Positions 20,477-31,434 are shown, counted from the first letter of the stretch. The stretch is 64,000 bases of DNA from Euborellia annulipes (GCA_023213315.1 JAKCPI010006182.1:310001-374000); one strand, 5' to 3'. The notes: generated from the sequence alone by a model not told the origin. Program-made: numbers and translations.

Positions 20477-20570
20477 ATAGGGTTTGAACTCAAAACATGT
20501 ATTTCCATCAAAATCTCGACATCGAATTTTTGACATGATCGCAATACTTGCTCTATATTACATAAGAGAA
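20477..20570 (+). mobile_element. HPX repeat fragment, tail end only
   Basis: Contains ACTCAAAACATGTATTTCC, AAAATCTCGACATCGAATTT and TTGACATG, then a degraded TCTATATTACATAAGAGAAG. This matches the last 90 bp of HPX. Two overlapping frames on opposite strands here (20266-20536) are translations of HPX-derived and flanking DNA and are not genes. Confidence 0.65.
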
Positions 20571-21439
20571 GGTAAAAAAAGCTCCTCAATTCATCTTCCC
20601 TGGTGGTAATGTTTGCCTCAAAGACGTAACCAAAAATTTACAATGGGAGCGAAGTGTTCAGAGCTCTAAATTTTCCTCAGTAGGTAGATATGAGAGAGAT
20701 AAATTTCTAAATTTGCCCTTCATTTCAAAAGATTTAGTCTTGGCGATGCTAAGAAAATCGTGGTTCTCTGGTATTGAGAAATAAATATTAGTGGGTCTTG
20801 TTTTCCTCTCCTTTAGGACCACTCCAAATATTCATATCTTTTTAAGATGAAGTTTTCTCCTTATTCGATAAGCAATCCTTTGAGTTCGCGCAGATCTAAA
20901 CGATCTTGAAAAACGAAACAATAACAGTTAATTGTTATTAAGAGAACATTTTCGAAAATATACACAGAAATGAGAGTAAATTTCCATACTCGTTACGAGT
21001 TCCAGCTTATGTAGGAAAGGTTTTCCAAATTCCTAAAGGTATGTCTTCTCTCACATGACGCATCTGGCCTTAAGAGGGGTCGGCTTGCTACTTCTTTATG
21101 AACTGCCGACCCCGAAATCCACGATTAATCACAAACAAAGAAGTAATTTAAATATCGCTAATAACAAATCAAATTTTTATTTCTCGACACAAATTTTGTG
21201 TTACTTATAAACTGATTACATAGGAACATCGAGGCATTCATATCTCTAAATTTATTTTTTAAATTTTTAATTCAATTGTTTATTAAACTTTTTATTTAAA
21301 TTGCACTTGAAGAATATCACAGAGACTATATTTTATACAATTCCAATTTTTTATTAATACAATATCTTTTTATAAAAGCAAGATAGAAAAAAATAATCAA
21401 CATAGATTGGATTAAACAAACAAACAAAACGATTCAATT
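20571..21439. other. Intergenic sequence, no feature
   Basis: Moderately complex but with no coding frame, element ends or array that I can support. AAGAGGGGTCGGCTTGCTAC near 21072 is followed by GAACTGCCGACCCCG, a short imperfect hairpin (GGGGTCGGC facing GCCGACCCC). Confidence 0.35.
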
Positions 21440-21725
21440 TTTGTCCTTGTTATGAGTTGTGATGTTGAGCTGAGCCAAGTGACTGCGAAAAGAAAAGAAA
21501 CTTGAATGGGCAGGCAAGTAAGTGTTGCTTCTTCATCTTCTACGTCCTCTTCTTTCTGCTACTCTTTTGAGTTTCAACTCGTCCTCTAAACATCCGCTTG
21601 TCGTCGGGAATGTCTGCTTCCTATAAACAAGCACCAGCCTCTCTTGAGTGTGGGTGCGCAGAACAGAACAAAGACAAATGATTGAACAATTGCTTGTTTA
21701 AATGAACGTGATGTCACCTCTTCGT
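21440..21725. promoter_or_regulatory. Candidate regulatory block rich in SOX/FOX/CRE-like words
   Basis: A complex, non-repetitive block. It holds CCTATAAACAAGC (forkhead-type core), GAACAAAGACAAATG and TGAACAATTGC (SOX-type cores), CTTGTTTAAATG and GTGATGTCACC (CRE-like) within about 120 bp. Clustering of such words is what enhancers show, but these motifs are short and chance occurrence in AT-rich DNA is high. Confidence 0.25.
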
Positions 21726-22117
21726 GATAATACAAGCTTTATTCTTGTTGGATGTGCAGTTGGGAAAGTTTATTTATTTTCCTTTGACTTTTTATCTGCT
21801 CTTTAGATTACACAGTGGAATTAGGAGATAGAGGAAGAAACAAAGTGCTATGTTTTTATAATTAGAGCTCTAAGATTTTAGATATATAAAACAAAAAGAA
21901 AAGGAAATGGAAGTCCTTTATTATTAGATCTTTCCGTATTTATGTAAAGAAACAAGTAAGTACCTTCAAAGGCAAGATAAATTTATAAAATTGAAATAAG
22001 AAAGCGATACTCTTGAACTAACTTTTTATTTAAACAATAAATATTAAACAAGATATAGATGGTCTTTTAAATCCAAGACAAGGAATTAATTATAATTAAT
22101 ATTTATTTAACAAATGT

Positions 22118-22172
22118 GTTATTTGTTGGTGGGCCCGGGAGTTGAACCCGAATCCTCGACAAATACTCACTT
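22118..22172 (-). mobile_element. tRNA-like SINE head fragment
   Basis: On the minus strand GAGGATTCGGGTTCAACTCC and CGGGCCCACCAAC follow GTGAGTATTTGTC. CGGGTTCAACTCCCG has the shape of a tRNA T-arm (4-bp stem, 7-nt loop) with an imperfect B box. No A box or body is clear. It ends just beside the Tigger element's TA target. Confidence 0.4.
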
Positions 22173-22179
22173 CCCTATA

Positions 22180-22700
22180 CAGTTGGCTCTCGATAATTCG
22201 AACTCGTTAGCTGTAAACTTCGGTAAATCGAAAAAAATACTGTATATTTAGATACGCTTGATTATTCGTAATCTTTTTGGTAACAAGAGGGGGAGAGAAC
22301 GTTCTTTAATTCGAACTAGGCTACTTACGCTCTCTATAATTCAAATTTTACCTTGCAATATTTACTCCTCATTTCCCAAGTAATGTTCCTCTCATATCAG
22401 CCCAACTTTCAAATTCACCTTAGTTTGTCTAGATGAGTTCAAGGCTGAAGTACGTCTCCATTACTGAGTCCGAAGAAAAAAAAATCATCACAGCAGTGGA
22501 AAGTGGTAAAGAAAAAAAAGATATCGCCAAAACATTCAATATTCCACCATCAATTCTGAAGAATAGAGAAAAAATTTTGCAAAGTCATTTGCACTGAAAT
22601 CGCAAGCGAACCAGAGACGGTGAATTCGAATTAACCAAGTGGCTCCGACAATGAAGAGCATGTCGATTTGATTATTTTTATTTTTTAATTTCAGGCTATA
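22180..22700 (+). mobile_element. Truncated pogo/Tigger-like DNA transposon
   Basis: The left end CAGTTGGCTCTCGATAATTC follows a TA dinucleotide (22178-22179) and is the characteristic Tigger/pogo terminal repeat start (CAGT, then CTCGATAATTCGAA). AATTCGAA/TTCGAATT words recur in the first 150 bp. The element carries the transposase N-terminus listed next and then loses identity; no right-hand terminal repeat is found, so it is 3'-truncated and dead. Confidence 0.8.
22433..22597 (+). pseudogene. Tigger/pogo transposase N-terminal fragment
   Basis: ATG to TGA gives 54 residues. Residues 9-24 run SITESEEKKIITAVES, and residues 25-40 include GKEKKDIAKTFNIPPS, followed by ILKNREKIL. This is the helix-turn-helix of the CENP-B/pogo DNA-binding domain (the conserved pattern KKDIAKxFxIPxSTL). 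In full-length Tigger proteins this domain precedes a second DNA-binding domain and a DDE nuclease of several hundred residues; those are absent. The stop at 22595 and the abrupt loss of frame make it a relic. It has its own left terminal repeat 250 bp upstream, so it is not a domesticated host gene. Confidence 0.8.
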
Positions 22701-22980
22701 TTTACATAAATTAATGTAAGGTCATAATTTCATCTAAATATTTTCAAAATTATAATAAAAACTTTTCTTAATAATTTGAATTTTTTTTCCTCTTTTGTTG
22801 ACCGTGCACAAGAGGATTGAGAAATCTTTAAAGAAAAATTTCTCAATTGTCAGCCGCTTTTTAAACCAGCAGGGGACAGACATCTTGGTCTGCTCTTACG
22901 CCCTACTGTAAACAGCAAAGCCCTTATCAGGGGCAGAGGGATTAATTACAATCAATTTATTTTCGAGACCTATATATTTG

Positions 22981-23105
22981 AATAAGATATTAATATTCAA
23001 TGGATACCAAATAAATAATAATAAGCATACTCACACATTTGTTAAATATATCTATGACTAGCCAAGTCCGAATCGAGGTATCCATTGAATATTAATATCT
23101 TATTA
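22981..23105. repeat. Foldback (inverted repeat), 28-bp arms
   Basis: AATAAGATATTAATATTCAA then TGGATACC (22981-23008) is the exact complement of GGTATCCATTGAATATTAAT then ATCTTATTA (23077-23105), allowing at most a base at the end. The loop of about 70 bp is unique. Confidence 0.85.
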
Positions 23106-23129
23106 GATCTGGAAAATTATTTAACTATT

Positions 23130-23230
23130 AATAATCTTTTAACACTTAATGCGCATTTCGACATTTGTGTTGTAAAATAAGTTCTGATGATGCCGAAATG
23201 CGCATTAGGGGTTAAAAAATGTTAATTTTT
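23130..23230. mobile_element. Eroded inverted-repeat module with hammerhead-like core
   Basis: AACACTTAATGCGCATTTCG (left) and CGAAATGCGCATTAGGGGTT (right) face each other. The right arm has CTGATGA at 23184-23190, then TGCC and GAAATGCGCATT (23195-23206). ATGCGCAT is a perfect 8-nt palindrome for stem III and T follows as H17. The stem II hairpin has been deleted in the right arm, whereas the left arm keeps GACATTTGTGTT in that place but lacks the CTGATGA box. Confidence 0.5.
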
Positions 23231-23347
23231 AAAGAAACCTATAACCTAAAGTTTTGAATTAATTAATTTTTTAAATTTTTTTAAATTTTCAAATTGTCTT
23301 TTGATCATGTTGTTAGGCGATTGCAAAAATTGTCATCCGAAACTGTA

Positions 23348-23572
23348 CAGTGGCATCATTTTATAACTTTTTTCTTGGGAGAGGGGAGGACAAACTTTTT
23401 TTGCTTAAAAAAATTTGGTTAAAATATATTTAATTTAATTAATTTTTTACTGTTTATATACCCGTAAATATATTTTGAAATATTTTATTTAGAATAATAT
23501 AAAATTTAAAAAAAGATCAGAGTCCTTGGGGGGGGGGGGCAAATACGCCCCCTCCCTCAATTGACGCCTCTG
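23348..23572. mobile_element. Possible hAT-like MITE with G-run interior
   Basis: The left CAGTGGCATCATTTT and the inward-read right CAGAGGCGTCAATTG agree at 11 of 15 positions. The interior has GGGAGAGGGGAGG at the left and CCCCCTCCCTC at the right, as in the other G/C-run MITEs here. The flanking octamers (AAACTGTA and GAATCGAA) do not match, so this remains tentative. Confidence 0.45.
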
Positions 23573-23839
23573 GAATCGAAATAAAAATTTATTTGAAAAT
23601 TGGACTAATTATTTATTAAAAATATTTTTTAAAGAACTAGTAATTTATATGCACAAGTGTGAAAGTAAATTTCTATAAAATTAGAATAGTTATGTCAAAA
23701 TAGATAATTTTTTCACGTCTAGTTTAATAGAGAATAACACATTTGTCAGTTTATATATGTATATATATATATAATATATCAGCATGCTAGTAAATTAGGT
23801 TGGTGTCCTCCCAATATATTAGGCAACATTGAAAGTCTA

Positions 23840-24195
23840 TGAGGGATGCTTGAATGGCCAGCCAATGCAGTTTACCGTTGATAGTGTCAGAGGCTGCGAG
23901 TGATTTACAGGGTCCCATGGGACGCCCCGGGACCCATATTAATGATCTGGCAATGGGCCGTCACAGGCTAATTAAAGCCGCGCTAATAGAGTAGGCTGTG
24001 TCAACGCGGCTTTTCAAGGGGGTAGAGGGGGTCGGGTTTGGGGGGCACACCCCATATATCGACGTGATTTGTGGCCCCCGGCTCTCACTCAAGGCTGTCA
24101 CACGTGAAAAGGGGAAATGTAGTTATATTGGACACAGACTTCACGTGGTGATTATCAGCTTTAAACTGGGAAAACAAGCCAACGCCAACTCCCCT
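23840..24195. promoter_or_regulatory. GC-richer unique island, candidate regulatory element
   Basis: Non-repetitive block with AGGGTCCCATGGGACGCCCC followed by GGGACCC (a partly palindromic 25-bp segment), ATTAATGATC, GCTAATTAAAGC and GCCAATGCAG. The plus frame 23998-24294 crosses it but starts in mid-block, runs into AT-rich DNA and has no recognisable domain. The co-occurrence of homeodomain-type and GC palindromic words suggests an enhancer; it is unproven. Confidence 0.3.
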
Positions 24196-24378
24196 GGTAT
24201 TAATAATATAGAGATAGACAGTTATATACGCTATATACAGTATGGATGGCTACAATATCTAAGCAACTTTTTTTCTTTTGTTTCTTGTCTTTAAGCTACG
24301 ATTCTTATTTAACAAGTTTTATAAGTTTTTCACTTTTTTGCAAAATTTGATAGTAAATTTATTATGCAGAGTTATAAG

Positions 24379-25027
24379 TAGGGCTCGGATTTATAGGCAC
24401 TAAAAATCTTTAAAATAGGCAGGCAACTAAGCACTAAAAATTATTAAAATAGGCACTTAAAAAGGCATTTATTGTAAAAATAGGCACTTAAAAGGTATTA
24501 TTTAAGAAATAATATAAAAAAATTTAAAAAATTGATGTCTTATTTTTGGTAAACTGGTGTGACTGGTCGCATAGCATACAATTTTTTCTTAATTTCGGTA
24601 ATTCTGTACTTGCCAGTATATAAATACAAATCAAATTTTTAAGTACTAATTTTTAAAATTTTACATTAAAAATAAATTTTTTTTTGAAAAAAAGTTTTTT
24701 TTTTTCAAATCTCGGGAGGGGAGGGGGTAATTACCCTCTTTACCCCTCCTGAAATATTTTCTTGATAATTCAAAAAAATTTTAAATTTAGGCTATGTATA
24801 GCTGGTAAAAAATTGAAATTGGCTATTTGAACTTAAAATAGGCACTAAAAAAGGCATTTATAGATGAAATAGGCACTAAAACCCAGAATCGGCCAAAATA
24901 GGCATTATAGGCACTAACAAATGCCTCTTATTTTATTCAGAATTTCATGAAACGTATACATATCATATTGGCCTAAATTTTAAGCCATTAATTAAAAAAA
25001 GGCAAATAGGGCGAAATCCGAGCCCTA
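24379..25027. mobile_element. hAT element, 649 bp, perfect 8-bp duplication
   Basis: The ends TAGGGCTCGGATTT and AAATCCGAGCCCTA are perfect inverted repeats. The octamer GTTATAAG is duplicated exactly at 24371-24378 and 25028-25035. The interior repeats TAGGCACTAAAAAT-type words near both ends (subterminal repeats, the likely transposase-binding sites in hAT elements). It also contains a foreign segment at 24543-24750 that matches 59307-59512. No transposase frame. Confidence 0.92.
24543..24750 (+). repeat. Segment shared with 59307-59512, HPX-hairpin-like start
   Basis: Begins ACTGGTGTGACTGGTCGCAT, i.e. the outer arm of the HPX hairpin, then AATTTCGGTAATTCTGTACT, ATAAATACAAATCAAATTT and a GGGAGGGGAGGGGGTAATTA end. 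The copy at 59307 has the same order. Each copy lies inside a different hAT MITE, so both hAT elements captured or share this segment. Confidence 0.7.
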
Positions 25028-25153
25028 GTTATAAGCCTAGAAATGAATATTTTAGAAATAAATGTGTTTATACCACTAATATAAATTAAAGACGGCATTT
25101 ATACAAAATATTTGTTCCACTTGCCTAAATAAAAGATCTGGCTCAATAAATAG

Positions 25154-25697
25154 ACCGTTTATTTTGAAAGTGATGTAAGTCCATTTTCTCTTGTTTCGAG
25201 AAAATTTAAGGTTAGCATTTTAGTTAATTAAAAAATTTAGACAAATCATATGAAGTCTGGCTGGTCTGATTTATCAATATGTAATTTGGTTATATAAATT
25301 TGTTTTAGCCGAATTAGACTAAACTAATGTATATTTACGGGCTGCAAATGGACTTACACCACTTTCAAAATTAGTCTTTAAATTAATAATTAACCTAAAC
25401 CTAGTAACTCTTGACACGTAATATGACACATAATTTTAAAAAATGCAAAATAATAGGCTAGTGACAGGCAACCATCTGCTAAGCTACCTACCTCAAATTT
25501 GACTTGGACCACTTTCGTAATCAATGATTACGCAATTTCTTTTCCGACCAATTTTAAATTGTACAAAAAATGTGAATTTTTAAAGAAATTTATCACTAAC
25601 TAGTTATACATAAAAAATTTACATTAAATTAAGCATAAATTATATGATATCTCATTTTTGTTTTAAATGGACTTACAATACTTTCAAAATAAACGGT
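25154..25697. mobile_element. MITE with about 33-bp terminal inverted repeats and a third internal copy
   Basis: ACCGTTTATTTTGAAAGTGA then TGTAAGTCCATTT at the left faces AAATGGACTTACAATACTTT then CAAAATAAACGGT at the right, with two or so mismatches. A further inverted copy of the inner part (CAAATGGACTTACACCACTT) lies at 25345-25377, so the structure may be two overlapping elements or an element with an internal partial duplication. No clean target duplication and no coding frame. Confidence 0.7.
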
Positions 25698-25699
25698 TC

Positions 25700-27626
25700 A
25701 AACAACATTTGATACTTTTACGGGGAGGCAAAAAATCCCAATTTATTTTAGTAGATTTGTTAAGTGTACAATTCACTTATTTTCCATCAATTCATATAAT
25801 TTTTGGGGTCCTTTTTTCGGGAGACGGGATCTGAATTCGTATTTGAAGTTTATTCCCCCCCCCCCAATATCAAAAGAAATATTTTAAAATATATATTTTT
25901 ATTTAAAAAAAAAAATAGTTTTTTATGAATATTTCTTTTTTTGTCACTGGTAGTATATTTGTAATTTCGGGGTGGGGCCCTTATATATACCCCTGAGACA
26001 CATTATCATAAAATTTAATCAATTAGATCTTGCTATTTTAAGGCTGAGAAATTTAATTTAGTTAGATAACATCTTACAATAACCTATTAGAAAGCTGTTG
26101 ATTGCCTAATTCATTCTTATGAATAATTTTGTAAATTATAACAAATTGAATCCTTATGTACTATCTTTTCATTATTTTTGAACAAATCATCTGAAAAGGA
26201 CGAGTGAATTAAAACATGTCGCGAGTTTCTTACGTTCATTAATTATAAACAAATGGAATCCCTAAAGAATTGCGCTCCTTTACTCACTTCTTGACTTTTA
26301 TTTACCAACTTCCCTTTTGTTCGACACCACTTGATTTATAAACATCCGTCCTGAGATCGATCAATCAGAATCTAACTTGTCTAAATATATTAACAGAAAA
26401 CGAATTCTATTCATAGGATTGTCTACAGAGTAAGAAAAAATTTCTTTTCAAATGAATATGAAAATTTATCATTTTAATAAATTACATAAATTCTTTTAAA
26501 AAAAATCATAAATTTCCTAGTTGGGAGGTTTTCGTTTCTGGTAATTCCAAAATATTAGTCTATAACATCGCCCAGGTTGTTTGTCGAAATTTTGGTTATT
26601 ATTTTCAGTTGTTATCTAGACGCCGGCTGAAATGCATTGTGAATAACATTAAAAATAATACCGAAAATCCGACGTAATGTGCTGTTTGTCAAATTATTAG
26701 GAGGCTTATAGATAATTGGATAAGCTGTGAATTACCAATCTAGATTTGCAACTCAAATCTCGCTTGTAGTAAAAAATTACCTAACATAGCCATAACCTTC
26801 TCCTAGAGTAGGTAAATGAGAGATAATCTCACCCCTAGGTATGGTGGGGTATCCCAAAGGAATAACTTTTTTATATAATTCCTGGTCAAGGTGGGGGTGG
26901 ATTATGATACGGCAAAACTTCCCATCAGCACCACCCCTTAAAATTATGACTTTTTTCAAGCTCAGCATACAGGGCGACTTTAAGCAGTCGACATCCCTCC
27001 CCCGTATATTTTTTAAAATATAAAATAATTAATAAGTTTTTGTAATTTGGCCGACGGAAGTCTCATTCATACTCACGTTCTAAATAAATACATTTTCCTA
27101 TTAACTTATTTAATAAAATTCATTTTGACATTAATTTCCTTTGACGTTTTAAAATTAAAAAAACAGCATTTTATTAAAAAAAATAATAATCTTGTAAGGT
27201 GTCCCTTTACTAGAGCGTGCATCGTATCTTGAACCGGCCCTGTCAGCATGAATATGCTTATCATTTACTTATTTTTTAATTTTTATTAAATAAACATGTA
27301 TTTATTTAAATAAAGTGAGCCATAATTGACTTTTACTAAAATCTTCATTCCAGAATTTTATGTATTGTGAAAACATATATTTTTATTCATTAAGTCTCTA
27401 AATTTTTGAATAATGGGTATCGACTAATAGGGGTTTGTTTGAAATGCCTGAGGGTTTCTAAGATCATCCATTTCGTCCAGCTCTTTTTACACGAATTTGA
27501 AATAATGGTTCACCAATAAGAACAAAAAAAAAAAAAACTTTTTACGCTATTTTTTTGTTTTTGCACGAATTCCTCCTGATCAGAATTTTTATATGTTGTA
27601 CTTAGGGACTAAATTTTCACTGTATG
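25700..27626. other. AT-rich intergenic sequence
   Basis: No gene supported. 26560-26720 and 26790-27010 are more complex; the latter gives overlapping short frames on both strands without recognisable domains. The end TTGAACCGGCCCTGTCAG near 27231 reads, inverted, CAGGGCCGGTTCAAG, which looks like a single DNA-transposon terminus; no partner was found to its left. Confidence 0.35.
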
Positions 27627-27628
27627 TA

Positions 27629-27838
27629 CAGTGAGGGACAATATTAAGTCCCACCCATGCGTTTTCTATATGTGGTTAATTATAATAAATTAAATTTATT
27701 TTATATATTTTTTATTAGAAACTTTCATGGTTCAAACCTGGAAAATTTCCAATAAAGATTTTCATTTTCTTTTATAAAAACAATGAAATAATCACAAGTA
27801 GAAAACGCATGGGTGGGACTTAATATTGTCCCTCACTG
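27629..27838. mobile_element. Tc1/mariner-type MITE, 210 bp, perfect 40-bp ends
   Basis: The ends start CAGTGAGGGACAATATTAAG and continue through CCACCCATGCGTTTTCTA; left and right are identical over 40 bp when inverted. TA flanks both sides (27627-27628 and 27839-27840). The CAGT start and TA duplication indicate the Tc1/mariner superfamily. The perfect ends suggest recent mobilisation relative to other elements here. The 130-bp interior is AT-rich and non-coding. Confidence 0.92.
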
Positions 27839-27905
27839 TACATGTACACTAATTTTAATTATTTTTGTAATAAAATTTGTTTTATTATTACTTTTTATGC
27901 AACGT

Positions 27906-27932
27906 TTTTTTTTTTTTTTTTTTTTTTTTTTT
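27906..27932. repeat. Poly-T run
   Basis: An uninterrupted run of about 27 T. Length is likely to be unreliable in assembly. Confidence 0.9.
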
Positions 27933-27939
27933 GGAAAAT

Positions 27940-29181
27940 ATTTAGTTCTAGCGATTTTTTAAAGTTGTGGGACATATCCCCAAATTTACCATATATCGCA
28001 TGTATTTCTTTACACGCGTAAGGAACGTATCCGCGGTATAAAAAAGTTTGGCATATTCTGCTTTAAAAGATAATAGAATTTTTTTTATTTTATAGAAAGA
28101 TAATTAATTAATTATTTTTAAATTATGAATTATACATGTATTAATTCAACCAGACGAATCATCAGTAAGCTGGTTATTTGTGGCCTGTAGGATATTATTT
28201 TGAATATTATAATTTAAAAGAGGGAGAGAAGATTAGAAAAGGGCAATGTCATCACCTTTGTGGACTGTAACATTGGAAAAGAGTGGGATGAGAGCTGAGT
28301 AAACACCAACCCCAGGAAAAAAAGAACATACATGAGCTTTAACGTTATAAACGCATACAGGGAGAGAATTTTTTTGCGGGAAAGGCAAAAAATTAATTAT
28401 CAACTTCATGTTTAGTCTTTTATAGCTTAGTGACTTTTATTATTAGTCATGTACTTGTAATTATTATTTCAGAAAATATTTTACGATATGTTTAACCATA
28501 TTTGTTAATATGATAATTATTATAAATATAATGAGTTAACTAAAATGCACAACAAGCAGACTTACCTCTATAACATGATTGTATAACAAGATTTTATCAA
28601 CGACGAAATTTTTCGATGTTAAAAAGTCCTTAACTTATTTTTGATCTTGGTTTTAATTTTGGGAATTAAATAGAGGGGATAAAACTTTTTACGAATATTA
28701 AAGGGAGTTTATAGGAAGCATTTAGATCTTTATTTAGATTTTGCTTAGTTAACATTTGCGTTTTATTTAGTAGATATTCTTGAAATTAATAATATACAAA
28801 GTTAAGACAGAGCGGAATGATAAAAAAATATTTTATAAATTTAAGAATTGAAATTAATTTAAAGACATTGGTGTGAAAGGGAGTGTTTATTATTTTGAAA
28901 GACCTGAGTTGTAATTATTCTGACAGATAGGCATAAACAAATGCATCGATTGTATAGAAGTGGAGTTTGAAAAGGGAGAGCAATCAGACCAAGAGGGAGG
29001 GAGCTCACCCCCGCATCCCCCTTGTCTTGATGACACATTACTTAGTTCAGATTTCACCAATTACTTACAATAACTATAAGAAAAACTCATGAAAAATATT
29101 ATACTTAAAAAATAAATAATATATATATATATATCCCATGAGGTAATAATGAAAAACATATAACCAAATATTTATTAATTT
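27940..29181. other. AT-rich intergenic sequence, no feature
   Basis: No gene, element ends or arrays recognised apart from an (AT)n microsatellite near 29118-29132. Confidence 0.4.
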
Positions 29182-29458
29182 AAATAAGCGAAAAAGGTAG
29201 GTACCACGGATCTACCGATGTGCACTCAGCATGCCCTACTACTGGACCACAGTACCGCATTCGCTTACTTAAATTTGATAGATCGCTTCATTTCAGTCTA
29301 CGCAGCTCAAATCAAGCGTTCAGATTTCTCCGGGGCCCAGCGTAGACTGAACTTTAGCGATCTAATTTAAAAGCGAATGATGTACTGTAGTTCAGTAATA
29401 CATGCTGAGTACACATCGGCACATCCGTGGTGCAACTTTCTACCTTTTTCGCTTATTT
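29182..29458. mobile_element. Foldback element, about 120-bp arms
   Basis: AAATAAGCGAAAAAGGTAGG at the left faces CTACCTTTTTCGCTTATTT at the right. The arms stay complementary through CCACGGAT, GTGCACTCAGCATG-type words, GCATTCGCTTA and AGATCGCT...AGTCTACGC, with scattered mismatches and small indels. The centre, AGCTCAAATCAAGCGTTCAG then ATTTCTCCGGGGCCCA, is unpaired. There is no hammerhead-like core and no clean duplication. The minus frame 29367-29642 partly overlaps an arm and is not supported as a gene. Confidence 0.8.
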
Positions 29459-29874
29459 GATCAATTAACATGTTTTTCAAAATATATAAATATAAATTCA
29501 TAGGGAGAGAGAGGGGGTCAACGCAGATCACTTCTCCCTCCCCTATAAAAATATATTTTTTTTTAAATAAAAAGTATTGCCATATTAAATCCAGAACCTT
29601 TGCAATTGTCAGCTTTAATCCTTCCACAAAATTTTCTGACAAATCGTGCCTTAAATTTATTTTTTTTTCAATATTGAAAAAATTTTACTTGTTTCTATTG
29701 ATTCACTTTAATGTCTTTCCGATAGAAAATTAAGCGAATCTTTATAGCGACACCACATTCAATTTATTGAGACACAAATAAGCTATTAAAGTGGATTTTT
29801 AAGGCGCCTACTATTGATTTGGAAATATTTCCCCTTTTATTTAAGTATACACAATATTCCTATAACTGTATTGT

Positions 29875-30010
29875 TAACTGGGTCGTATTTGTCGTCGTTG
29901 CTTGTCACATCGGGCGTGGAGCTTTAAAAGCGCTTTAGAGCCGTTATTGCTCGATCCATTAATGTAATTCATTGTCTTTTAGTGAATGAGATGGTGTAGC
30001 GTTGTAATAA
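29875..30010. other. Complex unique block, GC-richer
   Basis: ATTTGTCGTCGTTGCTTGTC, CATCGGGCGTGGAGC, AAAAGCGCTTTAGAGCC and ATCCATTAATGTAATTC occur within 110 bp. No repeat relative and no recognised coding content. Possible regulatory DNA (two homeodomain-type cores, one short hairpin GGAGCTTTAAAAGC). Confidence 0.2.
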
Positions 30011-30328
30011 ATGCCGACAGATTGGTAGTAAATATGCAAATGAGCTGGATTCAAAAAGGGAGACAAGAAATAAAAAAAGTCCATGTAGAAAATCTCATAA
30101 TCTTAATGTGTCAGCCGAAGAATTACTTAAATAGCAATGATCGTCGATTTCGATTGCCTTTAACAGTTGTTCAACTTGTCCAAATGCTAATGGAGTGCTG
30201 CACAAATGCAACTTAGCTCTTTTATATACATTATGCTCGGGAATCAATGACGTGGAAGAGTGTATGAGAAATAAAAGACAAACAACAAGATTTAATCTAT
30301 TTGTTAGCACAGCCAAATTTATACAAAA

Positions 30329-30860
30329 TCTGGCGGGGCTCATCTCACAGCACACAACTTTCTCTTATCTTAGATAAATGAAAGTTCTGTGTTTATCACA
30401 CCAGATTTTTTTGTGTTTCCATATATTTAGAAGGGAGGTACTCTAGAATTAAAGATGTAAAATTTACATATTTATTTATACAATATTTTGTTATTTTGGC
30501 AACCATTTCTTCGATCTTTCCTATGAAGTACAAGAGTAAAGTGCAAACGATTTTGAGAACAAAGTGGGAATATACATTTTAATCAACATCTAAAAAATAA
30601 TTTAGTTATGATTTTTAATCAAAATCATTAGATCAAATTTTGAGAAAATGGAAAAAACTCCATCAGTAAAATACTAGTACTCTTTGGCCGATTTTGTTCC
30701 AAAGTTTCATGTTACATGCCAGGAGGGGTATTATCAAATTTCAACCTCCTAGCTCTTTTCGTTCTTGACAAAAGATCACAGACAGACCATTTTGCGGGAC
30801 AGGTTTTTTTGAACTCAGGGACTTAAAACGTGTATTTCCATTTGTGGGTATATAATAAGA
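30329..30860 (+). mobile_element. HPX repeat copy 5
   Basis: Plus-strand copy from TCTGGCGGGGCTCATCTCAC through the hairpin (CAACTTTCTCTTATC / GATAAATGAAAGTTCTGTG), a degraded X-box (TTTTGGCAACC near 30495), CACTAAATTTTGAGAAAATG-type body and GTACTAGTACTC to ACAGACCATTTTGCGGGACA and AACGTGTATTTCCA. The GGTAAGA tail is missing. Some hairpin arm substitutions are not compensated. Confidence 0.8.
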
Positions 30861-31434
30861 AAAATAGGTTGTGATAGAACAATTTTAAAGTAAAATGATA
30901 TTGATAATATTCTCAATAAATATCATTGTCGTGCTCAAACCGTTTACTCAAATTTAATAGGATGCGGTTCTTTGCCTAGACAGTCGTTAAGACGGGATTT
31001 TCAGAAATTTAAAAATTATTTTTTAAAATCAATTTGCTTTTTTCGTTTAAAAATTATTCAAATAAATTACAGGAACTAGTATTTTTTTTTTACAATATTT
31101 CAGAGAGCTGTCCGAAATTATTAGTCTATATTACAAATTTAATTATTAAAATAAATTTGAAATAATAAGTTATTAAAACTATTAGTGTACAATACTTAAT
31201 GAACAATATTTATTTCTTGAGGGTGTCATTGCATTTTTATTTTTCAAAAGCTAAAAAGACAGTGAACATAAAAAACAATATTGTCTTTTGTAAATGATTT
31301 CCTCATCTTTTTTTTTTATTTTCATTATATTTAATTTTGGTAATTGTGTTCTTTGTGGTTAAGGGTATCTAATCCTCGATTTGAATTTCACAAATTATTT
31401 TCTCATTGTTCGAATTCAAGGATTATTCAGAACA

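Noticed and set aside
27215..27245. CAGGGCCGGTTCAAG, a transposon-like terminus (minus strand)
   Set aside because: No complementary end found within a few kb, so not annotated as an element.
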